NCBI RefSeq assembly: GCF_010692555.1
Contig: NZ_JAAHHG010000063.1
Location: 1-33,343, forward strand
DNA length: 33,343 bases
Direction: 5' to 3'
DNA from: Okeania sp. SIO3B5
Lineage (GTDB): Bacteria; Cyanobacteriota; Cyanobacteriia; Cyanobacteriales; Microcoleaceae
Position numbers and translations under genes: made by a program. Positions within the stretch are counted from its first letter, which is position 1, and the number at the start of each line of letters is the position of its first letter. Shown piece after piece: positions 26,163-33,343 of this stretch. The notes under the pieces are model-generated. The model had not been told where the DNA came from and ran no database searches. It was given only the letters and a program-made list of their open reading frames with translations.

Positions 26163-28202
26163 ATGAATCTGGAAACAATATCATCTGCTACCCAAAAAGA
26201 ATATTTGAATTCACATACTAAGAAATTAGACACATTAGAAATAGAGGCAATGCCAGTGACAAATATAGATATGGTTAAGTCTCCAGATTATTCAGAACCA
26301 GAAGAAAGTAATGCTCTACGCTATGATCCAGAAGCAATTACAGCCTTATACAGTAAACGCCCTTTGCCAGTATGGAAAAGGCGCATCAGTGTTTTATGGA
26401 CTTTTTTATCATTTGCTTTTAGCTTGTGGTTGGACAAAATTACAGGTAATGCCACTAAAAATGAACCAAAACGGGCAATTAGGTTAAGAGAAATTTTGAC
26501 AAATCTTGGTCCTGCTTTTATTAAGGTGGGACAAGCACTATCTACTCGACCAGATTTAGCTTCTCCCACATATTTAGAAGAGTTGACTAAATTACAAGAC
26601 CAATTACCCCCTTTTCCTAATGAATTAGCCTATCGTTTTATAGAAGAAGAATTAGGTTTCCCTCCAGAAGAAATTTATGCAGAATTAACACCTAATCCCA
26701 TTGCAGCAGCTTCCCTTGGGCAAGTTTATAAAGGCAAACTTAAAACAGGCGAACAAGTAGCAGTAAAAGTACAACGTCCTGGTTTAGCCGAAAATATTGC
26801 TTTAGACATCTATATATTAAGAACACTAGCTATTTGGGCACATAAAAGTATTAAGCGACTCCGCAGTGACTTAGTAGCTATTATGGATGAGTTTGGGAAT
26901 CGAATATTTGAGGAAATGGACTACACTCAAGAGGGTCGTAATGCGGAAAAGTTTAATCAACTCTACGGTCATCTTAAAGATATTTATGTTCCTAAAATTT
27001 ATTGGCAATATACGGGTCGTCGTGTATTAACAATGGAGTGGATAACGGGTACTAAATTAACTAACTTGGAAGCGGTAAAAGCCAAAAATATTGATGCCAA
27101 ATATCTGATAGAAATTGGTGTGCAATGTTCTTTGAGACAGTTATTAGAACATGGTTTTTTTCATGCCGATCCTCATCCTGGTAATTTATTAGCTAGCCCA
27201 GAAGGTAAATTGGTTTATCTAGATTTTGGCATGATGAGTGAGGTTAAACCTTATCAGCGATATGGTTTATTAGAAGCAGTTGTACATTTGGTAAATCGTG
27301 ATTTTGAAGCTTTAGCTCAAGATTATATTAAGCTGGAATTTTTGAAACCTGAAACTGATGTAACTCCGATTATTCCTGCTTTAGCTGGTGTGTTTAATAA
27401 TGCTCTTGGTGCTAGTGTGGCAGAACTTAATTTTAAGAGTATTACAGACCAGTTATCAGCTTTAATGTATGAGTATCCATTTACAGTGCCTGCTTATTAT
27501 GCTTTGATTATTCGTTCTTTGGTAACTCTGGAAGGTATTGCTATTAATGTAGATCCTAATTTTAAGGTGTTGAGTAAAGCTTATCCTTATGTGGCGAAAC
27601 GTTTACTAACTGACCCTGCTCCTGAGTTAAGAACTTCTCTGAAAGATTTACTTTTTAAAGATGGTGATTTTCGCTGGAATAGATTGGAAAATCTATTAAG
27701 AAATGCTAGTAATAGTGATGATTATGATATTAGCAAGGTATTAGACCAAGCTCTAGATTTCTTATTGTCTGAACGTGGTGATTTTATTCGGGTGCGTTTA
27801 GTTGAAGAATTGATTAATAGTCTTGACTTAGCATCTAGAAATACTTTGTCTAATGTGAGAAATAGAGTGGGTGAATTTTTGGGTATGAAAGAACAAAAAC
27901 CGACCAAAATTACATCTACAAATTCTCCAGAAGAAAAAAGAGCAGAGCATATTAAACGTATTTGGGAAATTATTCAAAATACTCCTGGTTTTGATGCTAT
28001 GCAGTTGGCGCAGTTAGTACCAAATTTGTTGGTTAAACCAGAAATGCAAAAGATGGGGCAAGAAGTGGCAAGTGGTTTGACTCAACGGGCGATCGCTCGT
28101 TTAATTCGTCAAGTATTATTATCTCCAGAGCATTCTAATGGTAATGGTAATGGTGATCAACCAGATACTAAACCTCAACTTTCTTTGCCTATTCCAAGGT
28201 AA
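26163..28202 (+). CDS. ABC1/AarF/UbiB family atypical kinase
   Basis: The 679-residue protein has the ABC1 (ADCK-like) signatures. These are KVGQ at 121-124 (FIKVGQALSTRPDL), the Ala-rich nucleotide loop (AAASLGQVYKG, about 181-191), VAVKVQRPG with the lysine, HADPHPGN at 334-341 (catalytic Asp D336) and LDFG at 353-356 (metal Asp D354). Cyanobacterial and plastid members are tied to prenylquinone and lipid metabolism or membrane stress, with ATPase-type activity. The exact role here is unknown. A basic hydrophobic segment (KRRISVLWTFLSFAFSLWLD, about 73-92) precedes the kinase domain. The last 100 residues include an EKRAEHIKRIWEIIQNTPG helix and end in a Gly/Asn-rich linker. The 5' side is AT-rich (TATAAAAAAAATCTAAA) with no Shine-Dalgarno. 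Confidence 0.93.
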   Translation: MNLETISSATQKEYLNSHTKKLDTLEIEAMPVTNIDMVKSPDYSEPEESNALRYDPEAITALYSKRPLPVWKRRISVLWTFLSFAFSLWLDKITGNATKNEPKRAIRLREILTNLGPAFIKVGQALSTRPDLASPTYLEELTKLQDQLPPFPNELAYRFIEEELGFPPEEIYAELTPNPIAAASLGQVYKGKLKTGEQVAVKVQRPGLAENIALDIYILRTLAIWAHKSIKRLRSDLVAIMDEFGNRIFEEMDYTQEGRNAEKFNQLYGHLKDIYVPKIYWQYTGRRVLTMEWITGTKLTNLEAVKAKNIDAKYLIEIGVQCSLRQLLEHGFFHADPHPGNLLASPEGKLVYLDFGMMSEVKPYQRYGLLEAVVHLVNRDFEALAQDYIKLEFLKPETDVTPIIPALAGVFNNALGASVAELNFKSITDQLSALMYEYPFTVPAYYALIIRSLVTLEGIAINVDPNFKVLSKAYPYVAKRLLTDPAPELRTSLKDLLFKDGDFRWNRLENLLRNASNSDDYDISKVLDQALDFLLSERGDFIRVRLVEELINSLDLASRNTLSNVRNRVGEFLGMKEQKPTKITSTNSPEEKRAEHIKRIWEIIQNTPGFDAMQLAQLVPNLLVKPEMQKMGQEVASGLTQRAIARLIRQVLLSPEHSNGNGNGDQPDTKPQLSLPIPR

Positions 28203-28532
28203 GTTGATTAATTATTTAATAGTTAATTATTATTAGTTGTTAGTAGGAAAAGTTTTTACTGGCAACTAATTTTTTTATCAAAAAATGGAGACTTGATTGA
28301 GCAATAATACGAATTTGATAAGTGTTTGTTACAAATAGTAGAAGTAAGAAAGAAGAAAGAAGAAAGAAGGAAGAAGGAAGAAGAAGGAAATATTTAAAAA
28401 AAGGTAAAAATGATATAAATAACTATCTAAAATCCACGATATTCACTATTTTTAAGAATATCTGATAGAGAGGCACTTTTCATAGTATTCTTTTTTAAAA
28501 TTGAATTGGTATAATACCAAATTTAATTTAAT
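28203..28532. mobile_element. Family C element copy (about 28309-28509) in the spacer after the ABC1 kinase
   Basis: From about 28309 (GAATTTGATAAGTGTTTG) to the TTGGTATA end (28508), this is collinear with 14298-14116 and 28857-29049. It carries a long GAAGAAA/GAAGGAA heptamer expansion (28340-28390). The left end has diverged. Bases 28203-28308 hold nothing recognisable. Confidence 0.6.
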
Positions 28533-28770
28533 TAGGGCTTACTGATTAACTGTCAAATCCTTTATCTGTCAATACTTGATAATTTTTAGAGTTAAAAAAA
28601 GGTGCAATCTTTTCGGTATAAAAAGCTAAAAAAGTTAGAGTTTTGAGTAGATAAGGATAGAAAAATAAAGGGATATTTCTTCATCCTAAATCCTCTAAAT
28701 TATGAATTATGAATTATAAATTATAAATCCTGAATTATATCCTCAACTATAAAACTTTTTTAGCAAACCC
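28533..28770. mobile_element. Family B element (238 bp), TAAT duplicated
   Basis: It starts TAGGGCTTACTGATTAA and ends TTTTTTAGCAAACCC, flanked by TAAT at 28529-28532 and 28771-28774. It has an AATTATG/AATTATA heptamer run (28697-28725). Confidence 0.85.
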
Positions 28771-28774
28771 TAAT

Positions 28775-29270
28775 TAGGGCTTGCCGATTAAATCTAAAAG
28801 TCTTTAGATACAAAGGTTTTAGCCTTTTTAAGTATCAAAAAGTGCGAGGTTTTATACCAAGCGTGATAAATGTTTGCTACAAATAGCTAGAGTATTTATT
28901 AGAATCCAGCAATTCTGCAATCCAGAATTCGTATGGGGATATATTTAGTACCATTTTTGATGTTTTAAATTATCTTTTTCGTTAAATAGACTTTATTTGA
29001 AAGTTTATTTATGATTTTTATTATTCGTAACATTCTTTTTTCAAAATGGTATTAGGTGGTAATGGTTCAAAAATGAGTGGATTTTGGTCAAGAGTTGAGC
29101 AGAAAAATCAAGGGACGATTCTTCCTATTATCTCCTCTATAGTTCCCATTTCTCCTGTCTTCCCCTCCCCTCCACCGGAGGGGCTAGGGGTGGGTTGGGA
29201 GGGGGAGGGGCGAGGGGTGGGTTGTCTTCTGTCTCCTACCCCAGCAAAAAGACTTTCCATACGCAAACCC
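28775..29270. mobile_element. Family B element with a nested family C element
   Basis: It starts TAGGGCTTGCCGATTAAATC immediately after the previous element's TAAT and ends CGCAAACCC, followed by another TAAT (29271-29274). A family C element (CCAAGCGTGATAAATG, 28857, to AAAATGG, 29049) is inserted within it, flanked by TA. A 75-codon open frame at 29046-29273 is repeat-derived. Confidence 0.8.
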
Positions 29271-29429
29271 TAATTAGTATCTTTCTAAAGAGGGGAAGGC
29301 AAAAGGCAAAAGGCAGAAGGATTAAAAAAGAGTTGGAAAAAGTATCTTTTCATAACTGGAATTAGTATAAAATTTAAACTCCACTATACAGTAGATAAAT
29401 TATATTATCGGGAATTCAACAAAGGAAAA

Positions 29430-30857
29430 ATGAACATTTATCAAAAATCATTCAAGCTAATTTTAGCGGGAAATACAAACATTGCTGCAATGATTAACGC
29501 TATTATTGGAGCTACCCTTCAAGCACGAAGTGATACTAAAAATAGTGATTTAACTTTTCGTCAAGTACACATTTTTCATTCTGAGCAATCATTACAAGCT
29601 TTGACAACTTCAGTAGATTGGCAAGAAGCTCTAAATAACTATAAAATTTCTTCAACAAGTTTAGTTCATCATGTCACAAAAATAGAAGATTCTAATGTTG
29701 ATAGATTTAGGGATCTTGTAGAGCAACTACGAACAATTGTTAACCCTCTTGATAATCCACAAAACTATATTGACTTGACAGGTGGTATTTCATCTCTTAA
29801 GTCTATACTTGCTGTTTTTGCTTATGTACTTGATATAGAAAATATTTATTCGTTGGAAATTGATTTTTCTAAAGATTCAGGTACTAGAAAAAAGCAAGCT
29901 AGTCTTTTTTACCATGATTTAGAACAAGCAGGTGTAAGTATAAAATATCGCAAATTTCCTCCGATAAGGGAGTTTGATAATTTCGGAAAATTAAACTACA
30001 CAGAAGTTTTACGCCATCGCTCAAATATTAACGATCTTGTAAATTGCCTAACAAATTTATTACCTTCTGGAGTTGATATTGAACATTTAAGAGAATCACT
30101 GTTATCTGGAGTAAATTCTCGTCTAATTGGCGAAGTAACTGAAGAAAGCTATAGTTATCGTCATTCTATTTTTTCTTCCTCTGCTGGAGTTGAAGAAGTC
30201 GCAAATATCATCTTAACTATTATAAAAAGTGCTGATTTGGAGAACAAAACACTAGGAAAAAAGTTAGATGAAGTGCGGAATATTTTTTCTCAAAATCCAA
30301 AATACTTCGTTAATACTGAAACATTAGAATATATCACTAGACTAATCACCTCTGTAAGAAATGATATTGCTCATCCTTCTTCAGAAAATAGTTATTTAAA
30401 GGATATAGTAGCTATTCAATCTCCCTTGTCTTCTCAGTTAGCATTTGCATTTCTACAATTTACAACTAAAACACTGAGTTCTTTTCTAGATAAAAAGTTT
30501 CAACTTGTAAATGTTAAAATTCTAGAAACTCCAACAGATAAAAATCAGACAATTTTTTATTTTGGGTTTGATGGTGATTTTACAGGTGACTATTTAAAAA
30601 TGGCGTTTGAACAATCAAATGAAGATGAAGTAAGAGAGCGAAGTCATATAGTACATGAAGTTATTGGAGAGTTGAAAAAGTTAATCTACAAAACAACAAA
30701 AGATAACAAAAGTGTACTTTTTGCAGAAGGAGATAATATTCTATTTAAAGCACCTTATCAGGTAAGTTTACTAAACGATTTACAGAGAATTTACAAAGAG
30801 AGAACTGGATTAACTGGCACTATAGGATATGTTCAACAACTAATAATTAATAATTAA
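29430..30857 (+). CDS. Putative CARF-HEPN-mCpol fusion: nucleotide-signal sensor, RNase and minimal Cas10-like polymerase
   Basis: The 475-residue protein shows three parts. Residues 1-190 look like a CARF-type Rossmann domain: LILAGNTNIAAMINAI, then VHIFHSEQS, then IDLTGGISSLKS (114-125), a variant of the TGGTK motif that contacts cyclic oligoadenylates. Residues about 250-370 are helical with R310-N-D-I-A-H315, the Rx4H motif of HEPN ribonucleases. Residues about 373-475 resemble the mCpol (minimal CRISPR polymerase) palm: FGFDGDFTGDY (D381, D383), a long helix, LFAEGDNILF (D435, at the GGDD position) and TGTIGYV. A Cas10-like palm makes cyclic oligonucleotides; mCpol enzymes act in Panoptes-type phage defence. 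AAAGGA precedes the ATG by three bases. The C-terminal IINN and stop lie in a TAATAAT heptamer tract. Domain calls are by eye. Confidence 0.68.
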   Translation: MNIYQKSFKLILAGNTNIAAMINAIIGATLQARSDTKNSDLTFRQVHIFHSEQSLQALTTSVDWQEALNNYKISSTSLVHHVTKIEDSNVDRFRDLVEQLRTIVNPLDNPQNYIDLTGGISSLKSILAVFAYVLDIENIYSLEIDFSKDSGTRKKQASLFYHDLEQAGVSIKYRKFPPIREFDNFGKLNYTEVLRHRSNINDLVNCLTNLLPSGVDIEHLRESLLSGVNSRLIGEVTEESYSYRHSIFSSSAGVEEVANIILTIIKSADLENKTLGKKLDEVRNIFSQNPKYFVNTETLEYITRLITSVRNDIAHPSSENSYLKDIVAIQSPLSSQLAFAFLQFTTKTLSSFLDKKFQLVNVKILETPTDKNQTIFYFGFDGDFTGDYLKMAFEQSNEDEVRERSHIVHEVIGELKKLIYKTTKDNKSVLFAEGDNILFKAPYQVSLLNDLQRIYKERTGLTGTIGYVQQLIINN

Positions 30858-31150
30858 TAATTAATAATTAATAATTACTTCTTCTTTTCAAGGAGAGGAT
30901 TGATTCAAAGGAAAATTTTTTCTTGTTTCTCCTTTAAAGGAGAGGCTTTAAACCTTAATTATTCGGTAAAAAATTATCTGAAGTTGCTTGAGCAATGCGT
31001 CTAGCTAAAGCTCAAGGTGGAGGTAGCATTATGGGTATAGCTTTAAAGAATTAGAAATAGAGAATTAGCAAAAATTAATTACAGCCTAAAGTTTTCTAAT
31101 TAATCTAATTTAAAGACTGTATTCTAATTCAATTTTTTGATATTTTTATC
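30858..31150. other. Spacer with heptamers, a palindrome and a coding-like remnant
   Basis: TAATAAT heptamers run from about 30842 to 30877. TCTCCTTTAAAGGAGA (about 30929-30944) is a perfect palindrome that could form a hairpin. Bases 30992-31053 read AMRLAKAQGGGSIMGIALKN and stop, which looks like the end of a lost gene that I cannot name. Confidence 0.35.
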
Positions 31151-31388
31151 TAGGGCTTGCTGATTAAATCTAAAAGCATTGACATATAAATATTTTAGCC
31201 TTTTTGGGGCCTTTAAAAAGTACCTGATTTTCAGCTCTTCACGCTCAAAAAGTTAGTATTTTAGGTGCATAGTTGAGCAGAAAAATTCAGGGACAATTCT
31301 TACTCCTAACTTCCTCTAAATTCCCTTTTCTCCTGTCTCCTGTCTCCTGTCTCCTACCCCAGCAAAAAGACTTTCCATAAGCAAACCC
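31151..31388. mobile_element. Family B element (238 bp), TATC duplicated
   Basis: It starts TAGGGCTTGCTGATTAAATC and ends CATAAGCAAACCC, with TATC at 31147-31150 and 31389-31392. It holds a TCTCCTG heptamer run (31330-31353). It is the same length as the 28533-28770 copy. Confidence 0.87.
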
Positions 31389-31735
31389 TATCTAACTATT
31401 TCCTATATAACAATCCTAAATAGGTTGTGAAAAATTTAATTGTAGTTAATAGCCATTAGACATTTCTAAAAAAAGATAAAGATATAGACTTTTTGCAAGA
31501 GTAGGGAACAGGGAACAGAGAATAGGGAATAGGGAATAAATTTTCAATCCAAAGATAGGAAAAATGGTTTTGTAAGTGACTTTTAGTTCTATTGATAACT
31601 GTTCAATAAAGAGCAAGTTTATTTTCTGTAGATATCTATTAAAAATTCTTTATATTCTGACTCGCTGACTCCAGCAATTCTTACTTCTAAGCAACACTAA
31701 AATATTACAAATGAAATTAGGATGACTATATAACT
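31389..31735. other. Spacer before the acyltransferase gene
   Basis: Apart from a GGGAACA/GGGAATA heptamer run (31503-31537) I see nothing but AT-rich unique sequence. The acyltransferase promoter presumably lies in it. AGGAT about 15 bases before the ATG is a weak ribosome binding site. Confidence 0.4.
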
Positions 31736-33172
31736 ATGGTAAAACAACAAACCTCTAAAAAACGCGCTGAAGCTCTAGATGCTCTACGAGGATTTGCTAT
31801 TTTAATGATGGTACTATCAGGCATAATTCCTCGTGATGGAACATTACCTGCTTGGATGTATCATGCTCAAACACCACCACCAACTTATGTATTTAATCCT
31901 AATATTCCTGGATTAACTTGGGTAGATATTGTTTTTCCAATTTTCTTATTTTCCATGGGAGCATCTATTCCCCTAGCTTTATCTCGATTAATAAATAAAG
32001 GATGGCGATACATTTCAATATTTTTATTCATATTGAGAAGAGGTTTTTTATTAGGTACATTTGCTATAGTTATTCAACATTTTCGACCACACATTATTAA
32101 TAATGCAGAGGAAATTCCGGAAAAGTGGAAATTGGCTTTATTGGGATTTTTAATCCTATTTTTAATGTTCAGTCGTTTGCCAAAATTTATCCCAAAATTT
32201 ATCAATGAATTAATTACTGTAGTTGGTTGGTTTTTATGTGTTTTAGTTCTCAGTCGATTAACATATCCAGATGGTAGTAACTTTTCATTAGAACGTAGCG
32301 ATATTATTCTCATAGTTTTAACTAATATGGCTGTTTTTGGTTCGATAATTTGGTTATTTACTAAATCTAATTGGTGGTTACGTTTAGGATTATTGGGAAT
32401 ATTATTAGGTCTCAGATTTTCTGCTACTGATGATGGATGGGTAAAAGATTTTTGGTTTAACTCTCCTTTGCCTTGGATTTTTAGATTTGATTATTTGAAG
32501 TATTTATTTATTGTTATTCCGGGTACTATTGGCGGAGATTTAATTTTAAAATGGATGAGAAATAATGAAGGTAGCGATCGCGATTCAATATTAGAAAAAT
32601 GGCCAGCTAGTCGTTTTTTAATTATTGCAGTATTAATGATAACTATTGACTTGGTATTATTGATTGGATTACAGTCTAGGCTAGTTTTAGAAACAACTTT
32701 AATCAGCGGAGTTTTATGTGCTTCCGGTTGGTTATTATTCCGGCAACCAAGTAATCAGATAGAAAATTTACTCAATAAACTTTATAGTTGGGGAGTTTAT
32801 TGGCTAACATTAGGATTAGCTTTTGAACCTTTTCAAGGTGGAATTAAAAAAGATAGTGCTACCCTAAGTTACTTTTTCATTACGACAGGAATGTCTATTT
32901 TTTTGTTAATTCTATTCACTGTTGTTCGGGATTATTTTCAGCAAAAAAGTATTCTCAAATTATTTATCTATAATGGTCAAAATCCAATGATAGCTTATGT
33001 GGTTTTTGGTAATTTACTTTTACCTATCTTGAAATTAACTGGATGGTATGAAGAAATTGCACAAATGACTCAAACAACAAGGTTAGGATTATTAAAGGGA
33101 TTTATTTATACATTAATAGTGGCATTAATTGTAAGTATTTTTAGTAAATTAAAACTTTTTTGGAGGACTTAA
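31736..33172 (+). CDS. DUF5009/HGSNAT-like membrane acyltransferase
   Basis: The 478-residue polytopic membrane protein begins KKRAEALDALRGFAILMMVLSG, the signature start of heparan-alpha-glucosaminide N-acetyltransferase-like (DUF5009, formerly DUF1624-related) proteins. The family motif region GLTWVDIVFPIFLFSMGASIPLA follows, then about ten further hydrophobic segments ending ILKLFIYNGQNPMIAYVVF and LIVALIVSIFSKLKLF. Relatives move an acetyl group across the membrane onto a sugar acceptor; the acceptor in cyanobacteria is not known. The ATG at 31736 places the signature 11 residues from the N-terminus, as expected. It lies on the same strand as the CARF-HEPN-mCpol gene but 878 bases away with a transposable element between, so no functional link is implied. 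Confidence 0.85.
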   Translation: MVKQQTSKKRAEALDALRGFAILMMVLSGIIPRDGTLPAWMYHAQTPPPTYVFNPNIPGLTWVDIVFPIFLFSMGASIPLALSRLINKGWRYISIFLFILRRGFLLGTFAIVIQHFRPHIINNAEEIPEKWKLALLGFLILFLMFSRLPKFIPKFINELITVVGWFLCVLVLSRLTYPDGSNFSLERSDIILIVLTNMAVFGSIIWLFTKSNWWLRLGLLGILLGLRFSATDDGWVKDFWFNSPLPWIFRFDYLKYLFIVIPGTIGGDLILKWMRNNEGSDRDSILEKWPASRFLIIAVLMITIDLVLLIGLQSRLVLETTLISGVLCASGWLLFRQPSNQIENLLNKLYSWGVYWLTLGLAFEPFQGGIKKDSATLSYFFITTGMSIFLLILFTVVRDYFQQKSILKLFIYNGQNPMIAYVVFGNLLLPILKLTGWYEEIAQMTQTTRLGLLKGFIYTLIVALIVSIFSKLKLFWRT

Positions 33173-33343
33173 AAGAAGAAGGAGTCAGGAGTCAGGAGTC
33201 AGGAGTCAGAATTTAGGAGAAAATCATAGCTGCCGTGATTGAGTCAACAATCAAGTAAGTAGGGCTTGCTGAAAAAGTCTGTTAGTGAAGGAAGGGAACA
33301 GGGAAAACTTAACTGGGAACAGTTTAAACTATCTGCTACGGTC
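33173..33343. repeat. Heptamers, family D fragment and family B left end (cut by window end)
   Basis: GGAGTCA heptamers (33181-33209) are followed by GAAAATCATAGCTGCCGTGATTGAGTC-type sequence (33216-33257, landmark only) matching 2963-3010 of the family D element. A family B left end follows (TAGGGCTTGCTGAAAAAG from 33260). Confidence 0.65.

Noticed and set aside
29430-30857. Ordinary GGDEF diguanylate cyclase
   Set aside because: There is no GG[DE]EF or I-site. The palm is only about 100 residues, and the upstream TGG and RNDIAH motifs fit a CARF-HEPN context better.
31736-33172. Membrane effector partner of the mCpol protein, as in Panoptes systems
   Set aside because: The sequence is a clear DUF5009/HGSNAT-like acyltransferase, 878 bases away beyond a transposable element, and does not look like a small two-helix effector.
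1-33343. tRNA, rRNA or riboswitch genes
   Set aside because: I scanned the spacers for cloverleaf landmarks and conserved RNA cores and found none that I could support beyond the intron domains.

Overview
The window looks like the chromosome of a filamentous, low-GC cyanobacterium. The grounds are a Ycf66 protein, several cyanobacteria-type families (EGY-like site-2 protease, DUF6464-like protein, ABC1 kinase), scattered HIP1 octamers (GCGATCGC near 1461, 11549, 12905, 15532, 18713, 28089 and 32574), group II intron material, and long repeat-filled spacers. Only a little over half of the bases are coding. That, with the split genes and intron, resembles the Trichodesmium/Okeania lineage, but the genus is inference.

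Layout. 1-6445: a zinc-ligand-poor metallo-beta-lactamase fold protein, an EGY-like membrane metalloprotease, an exported hypothetical protein, a Nudix hydrolase, a DUF6464-like protein and a tiny hypothetical protein, separated by repeats. 6892-8147: ycf66 with a clear intrinsic terminator, followed by a 1.3 kb higher-order repeat array (8205-9513). 9546-13815: a Dam-type adenine methylase gene split at codon 17 by a 3.4 kb group II intron. The intron carries two domain V hairpins and a damaged reverse transcriptase/maturase. 14385-16566: a DinB-fold gene stopped by one nonsense codon, and anmK. 16600-18546: a decayed IS200/IS605-type tnpB element hit by two different miniature elements. Its right end supplies the last codons of a PP2C phosphatase gene (18513-19316). 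19317-21488: layered repeats and a broken IS630-type insertion sequence. 21686-25018: a trehalose synthase-maltokinase fusion. 25270-26049: a 168-bp tandem array lying upstream of an ABC1/AarF kinase (26163-28202). 28309-29274: abutting and nested miniature elements. 29430-30857: a solitary protein that reads as CARF-like sensor, HEPN ribonuclease and minimal Cas10-like polymerase (mCpol). 31736-33172: a DUF5009/HGSNAT-like membrane acyltransferase.

Most genes stand alone, on alternating strands and separated by hundreds of bases, so there are no convincing operons. The strongest candidate for an undescribed system is the 29430-30857 protein. In one chain it could join cyclic-oligonucleotide synthesis, ligand sensing and RNA cleavage, with no CRISPR array or cas gene in the window. 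The second highlight is the split dam gene, whose expression should depend on splicing of a composite intron whose own reverse transcriptase looks disabled.

The spacers are built mainly from four miniature inverted-repeat families, called A to D here. A is 89 bp with ends AGGACTTACGCA. B is about 238 bp with ends TAGGGCTTGC and a TANN target duplication. C is about 190 bp with ends CCAAGCGTGA. D is 268 bp with CCGCAC-containing ends. Added to these are many short tandem repeats, all with a period of seven bases.
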